A DNA stretch of 64,000 nucleotides. Origin: Seminavis robusta. Lineage: Eukaryota > Bacillariophyta > Bacillariophyceae > Naviculales > Naviculaceae. The stretch lies in NCBI GenBank assembly GCA_903772945.1, contig CAICTM010000085.1:1-64000 (forward strand), written 5' to 3'. Made by a program: the position numbers and the translations under genes. Shown here piece by piece: positions 12,388 through 24,006 of the stretch; the stretch's first letter is position 1, and each line of letters opens with the position of its first letter. The notes under the pieces are model-generated. The model did not search any database and was not told the DNA's origin. It saw nothing but the letters and a program-made list of their open reading frames with translations.

Positions 12388-12965
12388 TAAGCTACAAGAC
12401 AGCCCGCACCCAGAGCGATGTTTGTACTATGTAGTAGCTACACCTGCTGGTCTTGAAGAATCTTCCCTTGCTACCAGCCTTCAGTGTGGTCAGTCCATAC
12501 ATATGGAAAGAGTAACCGATGATAGAGATCTACATGTTGAGTCAATGAAAGATAGCTTCGTCAGCTATGATCTGTACTTCATCTCAAGATGGTGTCATAT
12601 AGCTGTTTCATACTCCTTCGCTCGTTTTCAGCTGTCCAAAAAGTGATCTGCTGATATATAAGCTCCAGCTTCCTTTCAAATTGACGAATTAGTAGGGTGA
12701 AGCAGAATTCGAGTGCCACAGCCAGCAAGCTTAACTCAAGGGGGCTGTTGAGAGCTGGAAGTAAAAGTCGAGCTGCATGTACTGGCACCTGGTACTGCCT
12801 CGCTCCGTTCTTTGGAGTGCTGTTGCCAATCTTGATCACCACCGCGACGCTCATGTCATGACAATTGCATTGTGCTTCCTGATAACCTGACCTGCCGTGT
12901 GAAGCTCCGTGTGCATGCCCAGAAGGACGTTGACGCCCCCGCCCCCGCTGAAAAGTGGCTACCCT
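12388..12965. repeat. Diverged segmental duplication, copy 2
   Basis: Collinear with 11462-12035. It has the same block order, including ACATGTTGAGTCAATGAAAG near 12531 and GCTGTCCAAAAAGTGATC near 12629. No copy of the gene at 11006 precedes it, so only the 3' flank was duplicated or the upstream gene copy was lost. Confidence 0.75.
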
Positions 12966-13672
12966 ACCTGTTGACTAGCTAGCAACCCAGTGGAATTACA
13001 ATGGACAAGCATGGGCTATCTTCAAATCCTCATTTACAGCAAGCACAAAGCACATTGTAGACAGCTGCCATGTGCACATGGCATTGGTGTCATCATCCCA
13101 ATGCACACATGCTTCTTCAGCTGCCTCTTGGGTCACCATAGCTTCTCTTGGCAGCATCCTGAAGTCCTCCAGGAAGAACAATATACCCTCCTCTGGACTG
13201 ACCATCCACTCTGTGACTAGCCACACACACATTGACATATTGTCAACCACTGTCACTCCAAACCGGCCATTCTTGGCATCATCGGTGTGAACCTATCCGT
13301 CTATCCAGCTCTGTTTCTGTACAGCTTCCTGTACGGTGGTACCAAAAGGGTACATGTATCGGTCTATCGGTACCGGTACTAGTAGTCTAGTTCTGCCGCA
13401 GCAATGTGTAATGTCCGCTCCCTTGCTACCATACCGGCACCGCTACTTGTGGGTCTCGATCTAAAGCGTACCATGATAATGGATCCAATGCGGGAATCAA
13501 GCCGCCCTCCTCTTTCAAGCCAGCCATTCTCCGAACCGTCCTTTGAAAACAATGGGAACGTGCCCTCATTTTTTTGGCTCGACTGCTTGGCGGCACTTTC
13601 CAAAACAAGAAGAGTGTGCAGTCGGCCATTGATACAGTTACTATTAGCCATTCATCATCACGAGTATTGACC
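12966..13672. other. Spacer
   Basis: No convincing gene. It contains GGTACC/TACCGGTA words at 13336-13380. The last 250 bases are the 5' flank of the gene at 13673. Confidence 0.4.
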
Positions 13673-15691
13673 ATGGAAGAACAACGAAATAAACGAATGG
13701 GATCTGGTCGAGTCTTCTGGGTCACAGGCTTTGGTTTGTTGTCGTTGGCACTACTAGTAGTTCTCGCTGGTCGATCCTTTTCTGCGACAGCCTCCTCCAC
13801 TACTACTACTTTTGGTAGTAGTGAAAGTACGGTTTCTGGGGTGCGTCGACGAGACGACAGACAACTGTTGGAGATTTTCCCCGTTGGACGAGATCCTAGT
13901 GTTCCTCTTGGTTTGTGCGAGGGAGACTGCGATGACGATGGTGGTGTAAGTGCCACACATACAAGGATGTTTTCATTTTAAAAAAGGGTATATACCCATT
14001 CTTCCATTATCTACTGTTTTTCTCACCTTTTCCTTTTTATGAATTGGTTCTTTATTTTTAATTCAAACAGTGCATACCAGGATTGATCTGTTTCCAGAGA
14101 AGAGACGCCGAGCCTGTGCCTGGCTGTACGTTTCCTGCCGACGGAAACCGATTCCGAAGCATGGATATCTGCATCCTGGATCCTCAAATCACGGGCAATA
14201 ATACGCCACCTCCAACCATAATTCCAATCACCCAGTCTCCCACCTTTGTCGGTTTGCCTCCCATGGCAGCTCCAACTGTTCAGGAAAACACCAATTTTAA
14301 TGACCTTGAGAGCATTCACGACATTCCAACCCCCACGGATCCTCCTTCTATCATTGCCACCACCACCAACAGCAATCAGAAGGAGGAGGACTTCAATTTT
14401 GACTCGGACACTACTCCCAACCCAACTCCAAAACCGCAGCTCAACATCATCAATGCACCGCAACCCACCAGGAGTCCCACAGAAGATCCAACACTCACAC
14501 CCACCTATCCCCCCGAACCAACACCATGGCCTACTGCTACTAGTACTGTTGTGGATACCCCACAACCCACCAATCTCCCCCAACCAAGTCCATGGCCGAC
14601 TGTTGTGGATACTCCACAACCCACACGGCTGCGACCCACTCCACAACCCCAAGTCACATTTTCTCCCACACCCAATGGCACCAATTCTTGGGCTCAAACC
14701 TACGGCATGACGGAACCCTTTCAATTTGTCGGTCCACCTCCATTGTTACCGCCCATTGAACCCGGTCTGGAATGGCTCTGGACACCGGAATATACCCAAC
14801 CACGACCGTTGGAACAAGTTGGCAACAATTTCAATCCTCCCGAAGCATTTCCACTCGGTCCTTGTCAAGCCGACTGCGATTCCAGTAGCGATTGTGCGGG
14901 ACCATTGCGCTGTTATCGACGCGATGCGGGAGGAGCACCCGTCCCGGGATGTTTGGGGAATGATCCGTCCGGAGACGATTACTGTGTGTGGCCGCTCAAT
15001 TACCAAAATGGCATGCCCATCCCCTACGATTGGGTCAATGAAGGATTTGCACTCAAAGTGTACTGGGAAGAAGGATACAACTGGCAGAATGAAACTATTG
15101 AACGGTATTGTACGTATACCGATACTACTCTTGATACCATAATATTGGTGTCTGATGTTGTTCTGGACATGCATGCCCTTGTTGGCTAACTAACAAGTTG
15201 CTGCCTGTGCTACTTGCTTTTTTAAAATTCTTCCATCATTATTAGGGTGCATGACTCGTGACTACGAAGGAAGCCCCATTACGGGACGTTGTTGGATGGG
15301 CACGGAGGAAATGGATTGCGATCCCAAAGAACTCTATGTGGGTGGGTGCAGCCGGGAAAATCCAAGACAACGATTCCGATTTCTGCCCGTCTCGAGTGAC
15401 GAAGTTTTGGTCGAAGCCTTCCACGAAGGACGGTGTCTGCAACGGACCAATCTACGCATTACCTTGGAGACCTGTGACGAAACATTGCATACGCAGCGCT
15501 GGTTTTCCATTCGTGGTGGCTTTAACGAACGACGATTTGAACTGAGTCAAAAGACGCAATCGCAGAGATGTGTCAATCAAGACCACCACCCCAAGCCAGG
15601 AGAGGTCTTTCGTATGCATGCTTGTGAAAAGACAAGGAGAAAGACGCACTTGACGTCGTGGTTTGAGTTGTACGAGCTCCCCGCAGTTTGA
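13673..15691 (+). CDS. Membrane-anchored extracellular Cys-rich protein (585 aa, three exons)
   Basis: Exons are 13673-13945, 14071-15109 and 15246-15691. Introns of 125 and 136 bp have donors GTAAGT and GTACGT, and acceptors AACAG and TTAG. All exons join in frame, giving 586 codons with stop. Residues 13-35 are a hydrophobic signal anchor (VFWVTGFGLLSLALLVVLAG). Two copies of a Cys motif are present: CEGDCDDDGGCIPGLICFQR split across intron 1, and CQADCDSSSDCAGPLRCYRR in exon 2. Each is followed by VPGC. They are separated by a ~230-residue Pro/Thr linker rich in TPxPTP. Exon 3 carries WCMTRDYEG and further Cys-containing segments ending SWFELYELPAV. This C-x3-C type motif recurs in diatom secreted proteins. 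The likely place is the cell surface or wall; the ligand is unknown. An in-frame ATG lies 99 bases upstream but would bury the anchor. Confidence 0.8.
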
Positions 15692-17045
15692 TGATTGAAT
15701 CAATCATTCGAGGGGTTGTATGGTACCGTACCGGTAGTGAACATGTCAGGTCAGGTCAGGTTAGGTTGTGACGTTAAGAACGATTGGAGGAGGAACCCAC
15801 CAGAATCAAAATGGCGCATTTCTCATCATTGGGTATTACCTGGACAACCAGAGGTAACTGCCGCCTCAATTGCCTGCAGATTCGAATTCGTCCCACTATA
15901 GAGCGATCTGTGGGGTGACAACTCTTTCTCAGATGAGGATGTACAAAGCAGACCGGGAACAGCTCTTTGACTTACTTTTATGTTTTAGTAAAGTTGAATG
16001 GTTTTTAGTAGGCATTATCTACTGTACATGTATCTCTACCATATGCTGCTGAGGTCTACCGTATCCTCCAGAAGGCAATGTGTGATCCCGTTTCAGAAAC
16101 TCTAGCTAGCAGTAGCCCGACTTTCTCAAGACAAAGAGCACTTGTACATTCAGCCGTCGCAGCCCTTGACCACGATACAGCTAGCTTCGGGCTAGCTAGC
16201 CGCTAGCTAGATGCATATGTAGTAGATCACAAATTGCAGCACCCTTAGCCTCAGCGAAAAACGGGATCAGGGCTTGCCTTGATGCCTTGTATCTTTCCGA
16301 TGGCTCTTTTACAGTCTTGGTTGAACGGATGTTGGCCTTTTCGAAATCCTGGACAGTCATGTAGTAAAAAGAAAAGCCTGTGATGGTTGTGATCTTTGGG
16401 TATATTATTGACGGATTGATGGAGGAAAATGGATGCTAAGCAGCTTGTTTGACCATCAAAGTGGAGCATAGCCAGAGCTAGCTAGCTAGCCTGCTGCTGT
16501 GGCTAGCTAACTAGCTATTAATTTTATTAATATAGTGTAGCGGTATCATCCTTTGTCCACGATCTCAAGACACACCAGCTCGGAACGCAAAAACCTGAAA
16601 AACGGTATGTATAGAACGTTCTGTACCAAATCAATGACCACAACGCATCATGAGGAACCACTTCATTAAATCTGATAAAGGCACTTCAGAATACACCGAA
16701 CATACTGAGTCCCTGCAATGACGACAAGATTTAGCGCCATGTTACTTTTGGATGTGATCATTTCTTATCCAGGACATTGTATTAAACGAATCCCAGACAA
16801 CTCATGGAGCCAATGACCCAAATTTCTCTGTCCATGACTCCGTATGTCACGAAGGACTTCTAGTACCGTACGGCGCCGGTGGTACCGCTGGCTGCGACTT
16901 TCACAGACTTGACTCCCTCGGATCTCCTCCTCCTCTCCTTTTGGCTCATAATTTCCATTTGTTGGCACTTCAACAGCCACTCCAACTAGCTAGCTAGAAC
17001 CCAAGTAACCCCACCGATATCTTTATAAAATTGCAAAAAGCCACC
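15692..17045. other. Gene-free spacer
   Basis: CTAGCTAGC-rich stretches lie at 16180-16210 and 16476-16520, and a short TCAGG repeat near 15746-15763. No coding sequence was recognised. The 3' end is the promoter region of the gene at 17046. Confidence 0.45.
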
Positions 17046-20000
17046 ATGCTTCGTCTGAGCACTGCCATTCCCTCTGACTCCATGGCTTCACCTGATTCTG
17101 GCTCTTCTTGGAATCCCATCAAGGACGAACCTGAACTGAAGCGTCTCCTTGGTGAATTGGACAATGTCAACACACACAAGGGCTTTGACCGTTGGAAGTC
17201 TTCCTTTCTGAGTGCCTTTGACTCCTTCTTGGACCGCTCTGATGCTCAACAGCAAGCCGATCGCGTGTACAACGAGTTCGGCGGAACCATTCACAAGCTG
17301 AACAAGGTTATTCATCAACTGCAAGGTCACATTACACGAGGAGAACTTTCCGAAGACGCTGCCACGGTCAAAGCACGCCGTTGCTTGTCCGAACTCAAGG
17401 CCGATGCCACCGACGCCAGCGATGGTTTGGCTACCTTTTTGCCCGGATCCGGTTCGGACAAGATCAAGACGTTTGGATACACCAACTATCACATGGGAGC
17501 CATCTTGATCTCCAACGGCTTTTGTCTCTATGGCAACCTCAAGGCGTGCGATGACATTCTCATGGAATACAAGCGTTTGCTGGCAGAAGTGGCCGACCGA
17601 CAAATCTTGGATGTCATTGCAAACTACCATCACAAGCTTCAGGTCTTTTGCGAGGTCATGGCCGACCTGGGACTCTACAATGTCATGATGAAAGCACAAG
17701 AGATCCTCTCGCTGCCGCCTGAAAAGGAACAAGAACCTGATGAAGATGGCACGGACACTACCGATGAAGAAGAAGCGGGCAACTTTCCCTCGGAGGAAGA
17801 ACTGGACCAACTCTTTCCTGCTGTTGTCGAGGAAGAAGAACCAGAACCAGAAAAGGTAGAGGCTCCGGCCCTTGCCCCAGTACCAAGACGCAGTGCCAGA
17901 CCCAAGCCTCAGTTGCCTGGTATGGCCAGACCGGCCCGAAAATCGGCTGTCCTCCGCTTCAGTACAACGCAAGCAGAAGAGTTGGCCAACGCCTTGCTCG
18001 ATGACGACCTGGACGATGACGACCTGATAGACGACGAGGATCGCTTCGACCAAGCCGTGGCGGCTGCCAAGAAACGAACGGCGCCAGCCTTCAAGCGCAC
18101 CAATACGGCTCCAGCCAGGCCGCGACCAGGAGGACGCATCAAGCGCAATACCATTGCTGCTGCTCCAAGACGCAAGCCTGCTTGCCCAACTTCACCCAAA
18201 CGTATCTCGGCGCCAGAGAATTTGGCCGAGGCAGCAGCAAGCGCCACAAAGGCTGTTGAACCAACCACACCAACACCGGTCGAGGCTGTTGAAGTAAACG
18301 AGCCAACGCCTGTCAAGGCTGCTGAACCAACCACACCAACACCGGACGAGGCTGTGGTTGGTTCAACCACACCAACGCCTGTCAAGGCTGCTGAGCCGGC
18401 CAAGCCTGCAACAACAACACCAGTCAAGGCTGCTGAACCCACAACACCAACACCGGTTGAGGCTGCTGAACCGACAACAGCAACACCGGTCGACGCTGCT
18501 GTCGAGCCAACCAAGCCTGCGACACCACCACCGGCCAAAGCTGCTGAACCAACCGCACCAAAACCAGTCAAGGCTTCCAAGAGACTCTCCATGCCAGTCG
18601 CTGCTCCGAGGACTCCAGTCAAGTCGCCGCAACCCCCCGCTTCATTGAGGGCATCAACGGGCAGTGCCCCGCCTTCTGCTGCGATTGAGCAAAAGAGTGA
18701 CCATCAGCCTACATCACCCAAGCGTGTCTCGGATCCAACTCCTCTCTCGCCCAGGAGAAGTCCCAAGAGTGCCCCAGCACCAACGTCTCCGGTCTCACCA
18801 AAGGAGACTCCCAAGAGTGCGGCCCAAGAACCAACTTCACCCAAACGCGTCTCTGACCCTGCTCCACTCTCGCCCAAGGAGAGTCCCAAGAGTGCCCCAG
18901 CACCAACATCTCCGAAGCGTGTCTCAGACCCAACACCACTCTCGCCAAAGAAGAGCCCCATGGCCAAGCGCAACACTATGCTGCCCACCACCAAACCAAG
19001 GACACCAACCACCCCCAAACGAAGTAGTACCATGCCAAAGTTGAATACAAAGGCCAAGTCGCCTCCCAAGACTCCCAAGAAGAGCGCGGCAGATGCGCCG
19101 TTGAAGAGAGCCGCAACCGCTAGTCCCAAGCTTTCGAACGAAGCCCAGAAGAAGCCCGAACGGGGCCTTCGCCGCAATGTCACCATTGCAGCTCCGGAGA
19201 ATGCTACCGATGAGAAACCGGTGGAGTTGATGGAGGACAGATCGGAGCGAAGTACCAGGTCAACCCGCGGACGACGAGCCAGCATGACCCCAAAAGTTTG
19301 TCTGGATAATGACGATGATTTTGCCGCAGCAGCAGCCGCGGCAGAGGCAAGGGACTTGATGGGGAGTCAATCCGAGCGATACACTTCAACGCGCCGACGC
19401 AATGTCAAGCCTCTTCCCTTCGACCTCATGGAACCAGCCGTGGAAGAAGAGGAAGAACCGAATGATCCCTTGTTGGGCTCTGTCCGAAGACCCATGAACG
19501 ATGACGACGACACCAACAGCAACAATGACAACGAAGATCACAGCGAGGATTCGATGGATGCACCCGAACGCGGCACCGGCAAGCGAAGCCTTGCGCGAGC
19601 CCTGACCAAACGGCTCGGTCGGAAGAAAAAGGATGCTGCTGCAGTGGACCCCGTCGATGAAAATGGCAACGATGGCAACGACGTCATGACTGATGCTGTT
19701 TCGGAACGGTCTGCAAGAACCAGTCGGCGTAACAAAAAGTTGTTCAAGAACATGTTCCGTCGCTCCAACACCACTCCCCCAGAAGCAGCAGCTTGGCCCG
19801 AGGAGGAAGACGACGCCGACGTCCCCACAGCGATGCCCATGCCAGCAAAGAAGCCCGATCTAAAAGCAGCTCCTGTCGAACCACCCACCAAGAGCAAAAA
19901 GGGCGAGAAGCCCAAGCCAGCACGCCCCTTACCCGAAAGCGTGGAATTGAATGCAAAAAAGCAGCCAACCAAGCGAACGGTCAGTGACATGTCCAAGGCA

Positions 20001-20264
20001 AGCAATCACAGCAAGACCAAGAAAAAGAGTGAAGACAGCGGTGCCATTCGCAAGCATGTTCTGACAGTCACATTGATCGAAGCACCAGACGGCTCCTTTC
20101 AACCTCGCATGGTGATTGTTGGGCATGATGACCTCCCAGTAGATGAAATCGATCCCAATATGGGCAGCACTCTCGAAGACAGCGTCGTGATGAAGCACAT
20201 CTTGAAGGCTTTGAAGAATCCAGAAGACTACGACATGTCATGTTTCCTGAATGCTGGAAAGTAG
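17046..20264 (+). CDS. Large protein with helical N-terminal domain and Pro-rich repeat region (1072 aa)
   Basis: Start ATG 17046 lies in a strong GCCACCATG context. Residues about 25-220 form a compact, mainly helical domain (FDRWKSSFLSAFDSFLDR, GTIHKLNKVIHQLQGHIT) with few Pro; the family was not recognised. An acidic stretch follows (DEDGTDTTDEEEAG). A long disordered region then has two repeat types. One is decamers like AAEPTTPTPV (about residues 400-510). The other is SPKRVSDPTPLSP alternating with PKSAPAPTSP (about 560-650). After that come Lys-rich and acidic patches and a short ordered C-terminus (VLTVTLIEAPDGSFQPRMVI) ending SCFLNAGK. Repeated SP, TP and RRxT sites suggest phosphorylation. 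A scaffold or cytoskeletal role is possible but unproven. No intron is needed. Confidence 0.8.
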   Translation: MLRLSTAIPSDSMASPDSGSSWNPIKDEPELKRLLGELDNVNTHKGFDRWKSSFLSAFDSFLDRSDAQQQADRVYNEFGGTIHKLNKVIHQLQGHITRGELSEDAATVKARRCLSELKADATDASDGLATFLPGSGSDKIKTFGYTNYHMGAILISNGFCLYGNLKACDDILMEYKRLLAEVADRQILDVIANYHHKLQVFCEVMADLGLYNVMMKAQEILSLPPEKEQEPDEDGTDTTDEEEAGNFPSEEELDQLFPAVVEEEEPEPEKVEAPALAPVPRRSARPKPQLPGMARPARKSAVLRFSTTQAEELANALLDDDLDDDDLIDDEDRFDQAVAAAKKRTAPAFKRTNTAPARPRPGGRIKRNTIAAAPRRKPACPTSPKRISAPENLAEAAASATKAVEPTTPTPVEAVEVNEPTPVKAAEPTTPTPDEAVVGSTTPTPVKAAEPAKPATTTPVKAAEPTTPTPVEAAEPTTATPVDAAVEPTKPATPPPAKAAEPTAPKPVKASKRLSMPVAAPRTPVKSPQPPASLRASTGSAPPSAAIEQKSDHQPTSPKRVSDPTPLSPRRSPKSAPAPTSPVSPKETPKSAAQEPTSPKRVSDPAPLSPKESPKSAPAPTSPKRVSDPTPLSPKKSPMAKRNTMLPTTKPRTPTTPKRSSTMPKLNTKAKSPPKTPKKSAADAPLKRAATASPKLSNEAQKKPERGLRRNVTIAAPENATDEKPVELMEDRSERSTRSTRGRRASMTPKVCLDNDDDFAAAAAAAEARDLMGSQSERYTSTRRRNVKPLPFDLMEPAVEEEEEPNDPLLGSVRRPMNDDDDTNSNNDNEDHSEDSMDAPERGTGKRSLARALTKRLGRKKKDAAAVDPVDENGNDGNDVMTDAVSERSARTSRRNKKLFKNMFRRSNTTPPEAAAWPEEEDDADVPTAMPMPAKKPDLKAAPVEPPTKSKKGEKPKPARPLPESVELNAKKQPTKRTVSDMSKASNHSKTKKKSEDSGAIRKHVLTVTLIEAPDGSFQPRMVIVGHDDLPVDEIDPNMGSTLEDSVVMKHILKALKNPEDYDMSCFLNAGK

Positions 20265-22405
20265 AGCAACCAACTGGTAGCAAGCTGCAGCAGCTATGTA
20301 ATTAGACATTAATTTGTGTGATGAACACAGCCTACTGGTGGCCTGTTGCATAGATATTTGGCTTCCATGTCTATTGTCACTGGACATCGCCACAGCCCAC
20401 AGCTAGCTTTGTTTTGTGTGGCGGCAGCCTTTCCAAATCGCATACCAAGCAGCACTTTCTTGACTTCCACAAAGGGTTTTTGTTGGGGGCAATGTTGGGG
20501 TGGGATTGTCAGGCGCACGGGAGTCGAGTCAGAGTCTCCACACCGCACCTTCTCATGAGACTATGTTAAAGGGAGTTAGCGGATTCTACAGTCTACAGCA
20601 CTGAAGCCAGCTCGGTCAGTGACAGCTTCGTACTATGGCTGTACCCATCTACCCAGCCCGCCAGTAGACACCCTTCCCTTGCCATGGACCCGGCATCTCT
20701 TCTGGCCAGTGGTTCTACCCCACCCAATGTATCTGGCTTGTGGACGTCGGGGGAACCTTTTCTGCTGGCTGGACGACAACGGCCGGCGGGGAGTTATTAC
20801 ATTCCTTGGCGATCCCAGGCTTGGGCTGATCAGCATGATTTGGCTACTAGTCTAGCTATTCATCTGAGTCGAGTCTTTCAGTGTATCTCTCCAGCTTCAT
20901 GCATTTTCTGTGCTTCCTTTTTGACTCAATCCGCGGACCAGACGACAAAAAAGCTGAGCTTGGTCGGGGTTCTGTTGGACGGCTTGCAGAGCACGAACGT
21001 GCTCTGGGAGCCCGCCCGCTTGTTATGAGTGTCTTTCCCCCGCCTCGTTCCCAGGCAGGTTTTATGCTTTTGGACCAACTCAGGCATTCGCTCATTACAG
21101 TTACTCACTCCAAAAGAAGAACGACCGAATCGAGTCAGATTCGTCATTCTGCACGAGACAAGATCAAAGATGCGGCAATTGACGCCATAGGCCATAGGCC
21201 ATAGTGCTTCAGGCTTCAGGGCAACCATCTATCTGCTATCTGCTGATAGCAGGTCGGAATCGAATCGAAGCCCCTGCGTCTGAGCTACATGTACCTTTAA
21301 AGATGATAATATAAGCATATCAGCGTCCACCAGTGCTCGTAACAAAGGCCAGATATATCTCGAGTAGCTTGGGTGAGCTCTTGGGTGGTACCGATATCTT
21401 GACTACTAGAATCTTGAAAGAAGCAAAGAATGGGGTCTTGCCCGTCATCAAAAGTGTCCACTCTTGGTCGCTTCTACGGAGAAGTTCTCGAAGCTGTTGT
21501 ACTGTACTCTAGTAGAACTTTACTAGTACGAACCAGAATTACAGTACTTTGTTTCGACACTGGGAAGCTCTCCTCATTTCTTGGCTTCCTCCAGACATTC
21601 TCTGATTTAAAGAAACAATCCCGCCGTTTCACTGTAGGAAAGGATGGGGTCTTGTCATTTATTTCTATTAATCACGCCAGGTAGAAAGCTTCTGTTGTTA
21701 TCCATTCCTGTGTGTCGCTCGAACTCCAAGGATGGAAAGTGACTTGGAATGGGGTACAAAACATATTATACTAAGATCTCCCTGGAGTCTTCCTGTTCGG
21801 CTCTGTAATGAATCTTTTACGAGGAGTACGATTTTAGCCTTTTCAAAAGAGCAAGCGGAAGCCGCGTGCCCTCTCCTCATTGTCTTGCCATGAACAATTT
21901 ATAGTACTAGTACCAGGCACATGATGTACTGGTACCGCTTTCATTCAGTTTCAATTGACAGTCCAAGTCCAATACACGCGGATGAAGCGGCCATCTCAGC
22001 AGCATCCGCCATTGAGTTTTGCACCAATCGGTACTGTGACAACAGTGCCACTAATCGTACCGGTACTAGCTAGCTACCTGCCAGCCAGTCAGCATTGATA
22101 AGGCAAGGTTGCTCAGGAGGGAACTGGTCTTGAAAGCTCCGCAATCTCAGGAGGACTGCATGGTGCACAAGCCTCACAGAAATCCTCACAGTTAGTTTGG
22201 AGAGCGTGTCTCTGATCGAGCTCGGTACTGTCTACGATACGATAACTCATTGCAGTCCTACACATACATCTTCAGTGTCCACAGAGTGAAGAGTGAAGTA
22301 AGCAAGCTCTCGACGGTACTGAGTCGAGACTGAAGGCCACAACAGTGCCATCTGCTCAATCCTTTCGCACCTTTTGCTGGATCCACAATTCAGTTTGGTG
22401 AGAAG
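20265..22405. other. Gene-free spacer
   Basis: Several short frames overlap on both strands, but none has a start context or composition above its neighbours. TACATGTA (21288) and GGTACC words are present. Nothing was recognised. Confidence 0.45.
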
Positions 22406-23590
22406 ATGCATCGCGGCTCAGGTCCATCCGGCCCCACAACAACTGCCCCACGACGAGCCTTGACCACAAGTACAAGCACATCATCTGGAAACATGAGGAC
22501 CATGAATGTCGACTACTGTCCCATGGAGGTCAGCGACCTCAGTGCCTCCGAGTCCTTTAGCAGCGTCAGTACGAGTACACACAAGCGAATCTCTCGCAGA
22601 GACCGCATCAAGGAGTCTGCTGCGGACAGTGTGCCCTCGGCCGCCAAGAGAATCTCTCGTAGAGACAGAACACAGCAGAAAGGTGATGACTCCGTTAGTG
22701 CGGCTTCCAGCAATGTACGAATCTCCCGCAAGGACCGCAGAAAGGGCCGCCGCAGGTCACCAAAGACCACCAGTACCATTCAAACGGTACAGGAGGAGTG
22801 GCGTCCTTCCGATTGTGCTCCTCCCGCTCTGATGCGCCGATCCACCTTGGATACGCCCATCAACCTGCGGCATCATCATCATCAGAGCACCACCACCATT
22901 GTCCGCAGCAACAGCAACATCAGCAGCAACCATGGACCACCTCTCCAACGACGTGCCACATCGGACAGCATCACCACCAAGTCCATCACGATCAACATTA
23001 CCGTAGAGCGACGTCGTCGTCCTCGTAGAAAGAGTCAACAAGGCTTGGACCGCAATTCATCTCATGCCAGTATCTCCTGCTGCAATGATAATAGCACCAT
23101 CAGCACCACCCCGTCCTTGCAGCGACGATCCACCATTGATACACCCCTCAGTTTGCGACGCCCCATCGTTTCCATTCCCGAACCAATGCTCTTGCGACGA
23201 TCTTCCACGGACTTTTCCAATAACCCCCGGCAACGTCAGGCACCCGCCAAACCCCAGCGTCGTGCCAGTATTCTTACAGGAGGAACGGCGGCGACAGGAC
23301 GACAGCAAACGCAGCGCCCCGATTTGGATTCCGAGACTTCCGTCACCGATCACGACGACGAGTATTGGCAGCCAAATACTAGTAGTGTGCTCGTACGAGA
23401 AGTACAGGATAAGGACGATACACCTCCTCCTTCGTTTCGACGCATGCGCACCGCCGATTCGCTCCCCATTGTTCCCCAGCGACGGTACAGTGTCAGTAGC
23501 AGCAATGTCAGCAGTGTGCAACGATCCTTGAGCTTTTCCGAAAATGATTGCCTTCATCCATCCACCAGTCGGTGGGGGACGGCGCGATAG
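22406..23590 (+). CDS. Ser/Arg-rich disordered protein with repeated basic motifs (394 aa)
   Basis: A single frame from ATG 22406 to TAG 23590. Three copies of RISR(R/K)DR lie at residues 61, 82 and 105. Further on, six RRx(S/T) sites are each set in a similar Leu/Gln/Pro-RR frame: MRRSTLDT, QRRATSDS, QRRSTIDT, LRRSSTDF, QRRASILT and QRRYSVSS. The first and third also share TPxxLR. This matches the RRx(S/T) consensus of cAMP-dependent and related AGC kinases. The protein lacks any membrane segment or folded-looking region. It is probably a disordered phosphoprotein; partner and pathway are unknown. A GA microsatellite follows 35 bases after the stop. Confidence 0.75.
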   Translation: MHRGSGPSGPTTTAPRRALTTSTSTSSGNMRTMNVDYCPMEVSDLSASESFSSVSTSTHKRISRRDRIKESAADSVPSAAKRISRRDRTQQKGDDSVSAASSNVRISRKDRRKGRRRSPKTTSTIQTVQEEWRPSDCAPPALMRRSTLDTPINLRHHHHQSTTTIVRSNSNISSNHGPPLQRRATSDSITTKSITINITVERRRRPRRKSQQGLDRNSSHASISCCNDNSTISTTPSLQRRSTIDTPLSLRRPIVSIPEPMLLRRSSTDFSNNPRQRQAPAKPQRRASILTGGTAATGRQQTQRPDLDSETSVTDHDDEYWQPNTSSVLVREVQDKDDTPPPSFRRMRTADSLPIVPQRRYSVSSSNVSSVQRSLSFSENDCLHPSTSRWGTAR

Positions 23591-23623
23591 ATAGATACTG
23601 AAGAAGAAAAGCACGAGGCAAAC

Positions 23624-23648
23624 AGAGAGAGAGAGAGAGAGAGAGAGC
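23624..23648. repeat. (AG)n microsatellite
   Basis: About 12 uninterrupted AG dinucleotides just downstream of the stop of the Ser/Arg-rich gene. Confidence 0.95.
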
Positions 23649-24006
23649 TCGTTGTTGCATCTCCTGCAACGGGACTATCGTACACCATAAACAGACTAGT
23701 CAAAAGTCAACCAGAGACAAACATGTTAGAATAGCATACGGCAGCATAGCATCTACGAGCTAGCTCGAACTCTATTAGAAACGCAGTATCCTTTCCCAAG
23801 CCGAGCATCACAACGGGTGCTCAGGAGGGCAGAACGTCGGGGGTAAAATGGAAGATCCCCCCCGAGCCCATGGAACCCAGTCCTGAATTCGGCCTCTTCT
23901 TTGCCAAAGCCTTGCCATCGCTGGCTTCCGGAGATAACCTCCCCGCTCTAAAACCCCTTCCTTGTTCGATATCATATTGCGATGGTAGCAATCCACGCAG
24001 CTATGG

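Noticed and set aside
17088-18622. Long minus-strand frames (321 and 237 residues)
   Set aside because: Antisense shadows of the 1072-residue gene, caused by its codon bias; no independent start or domain.
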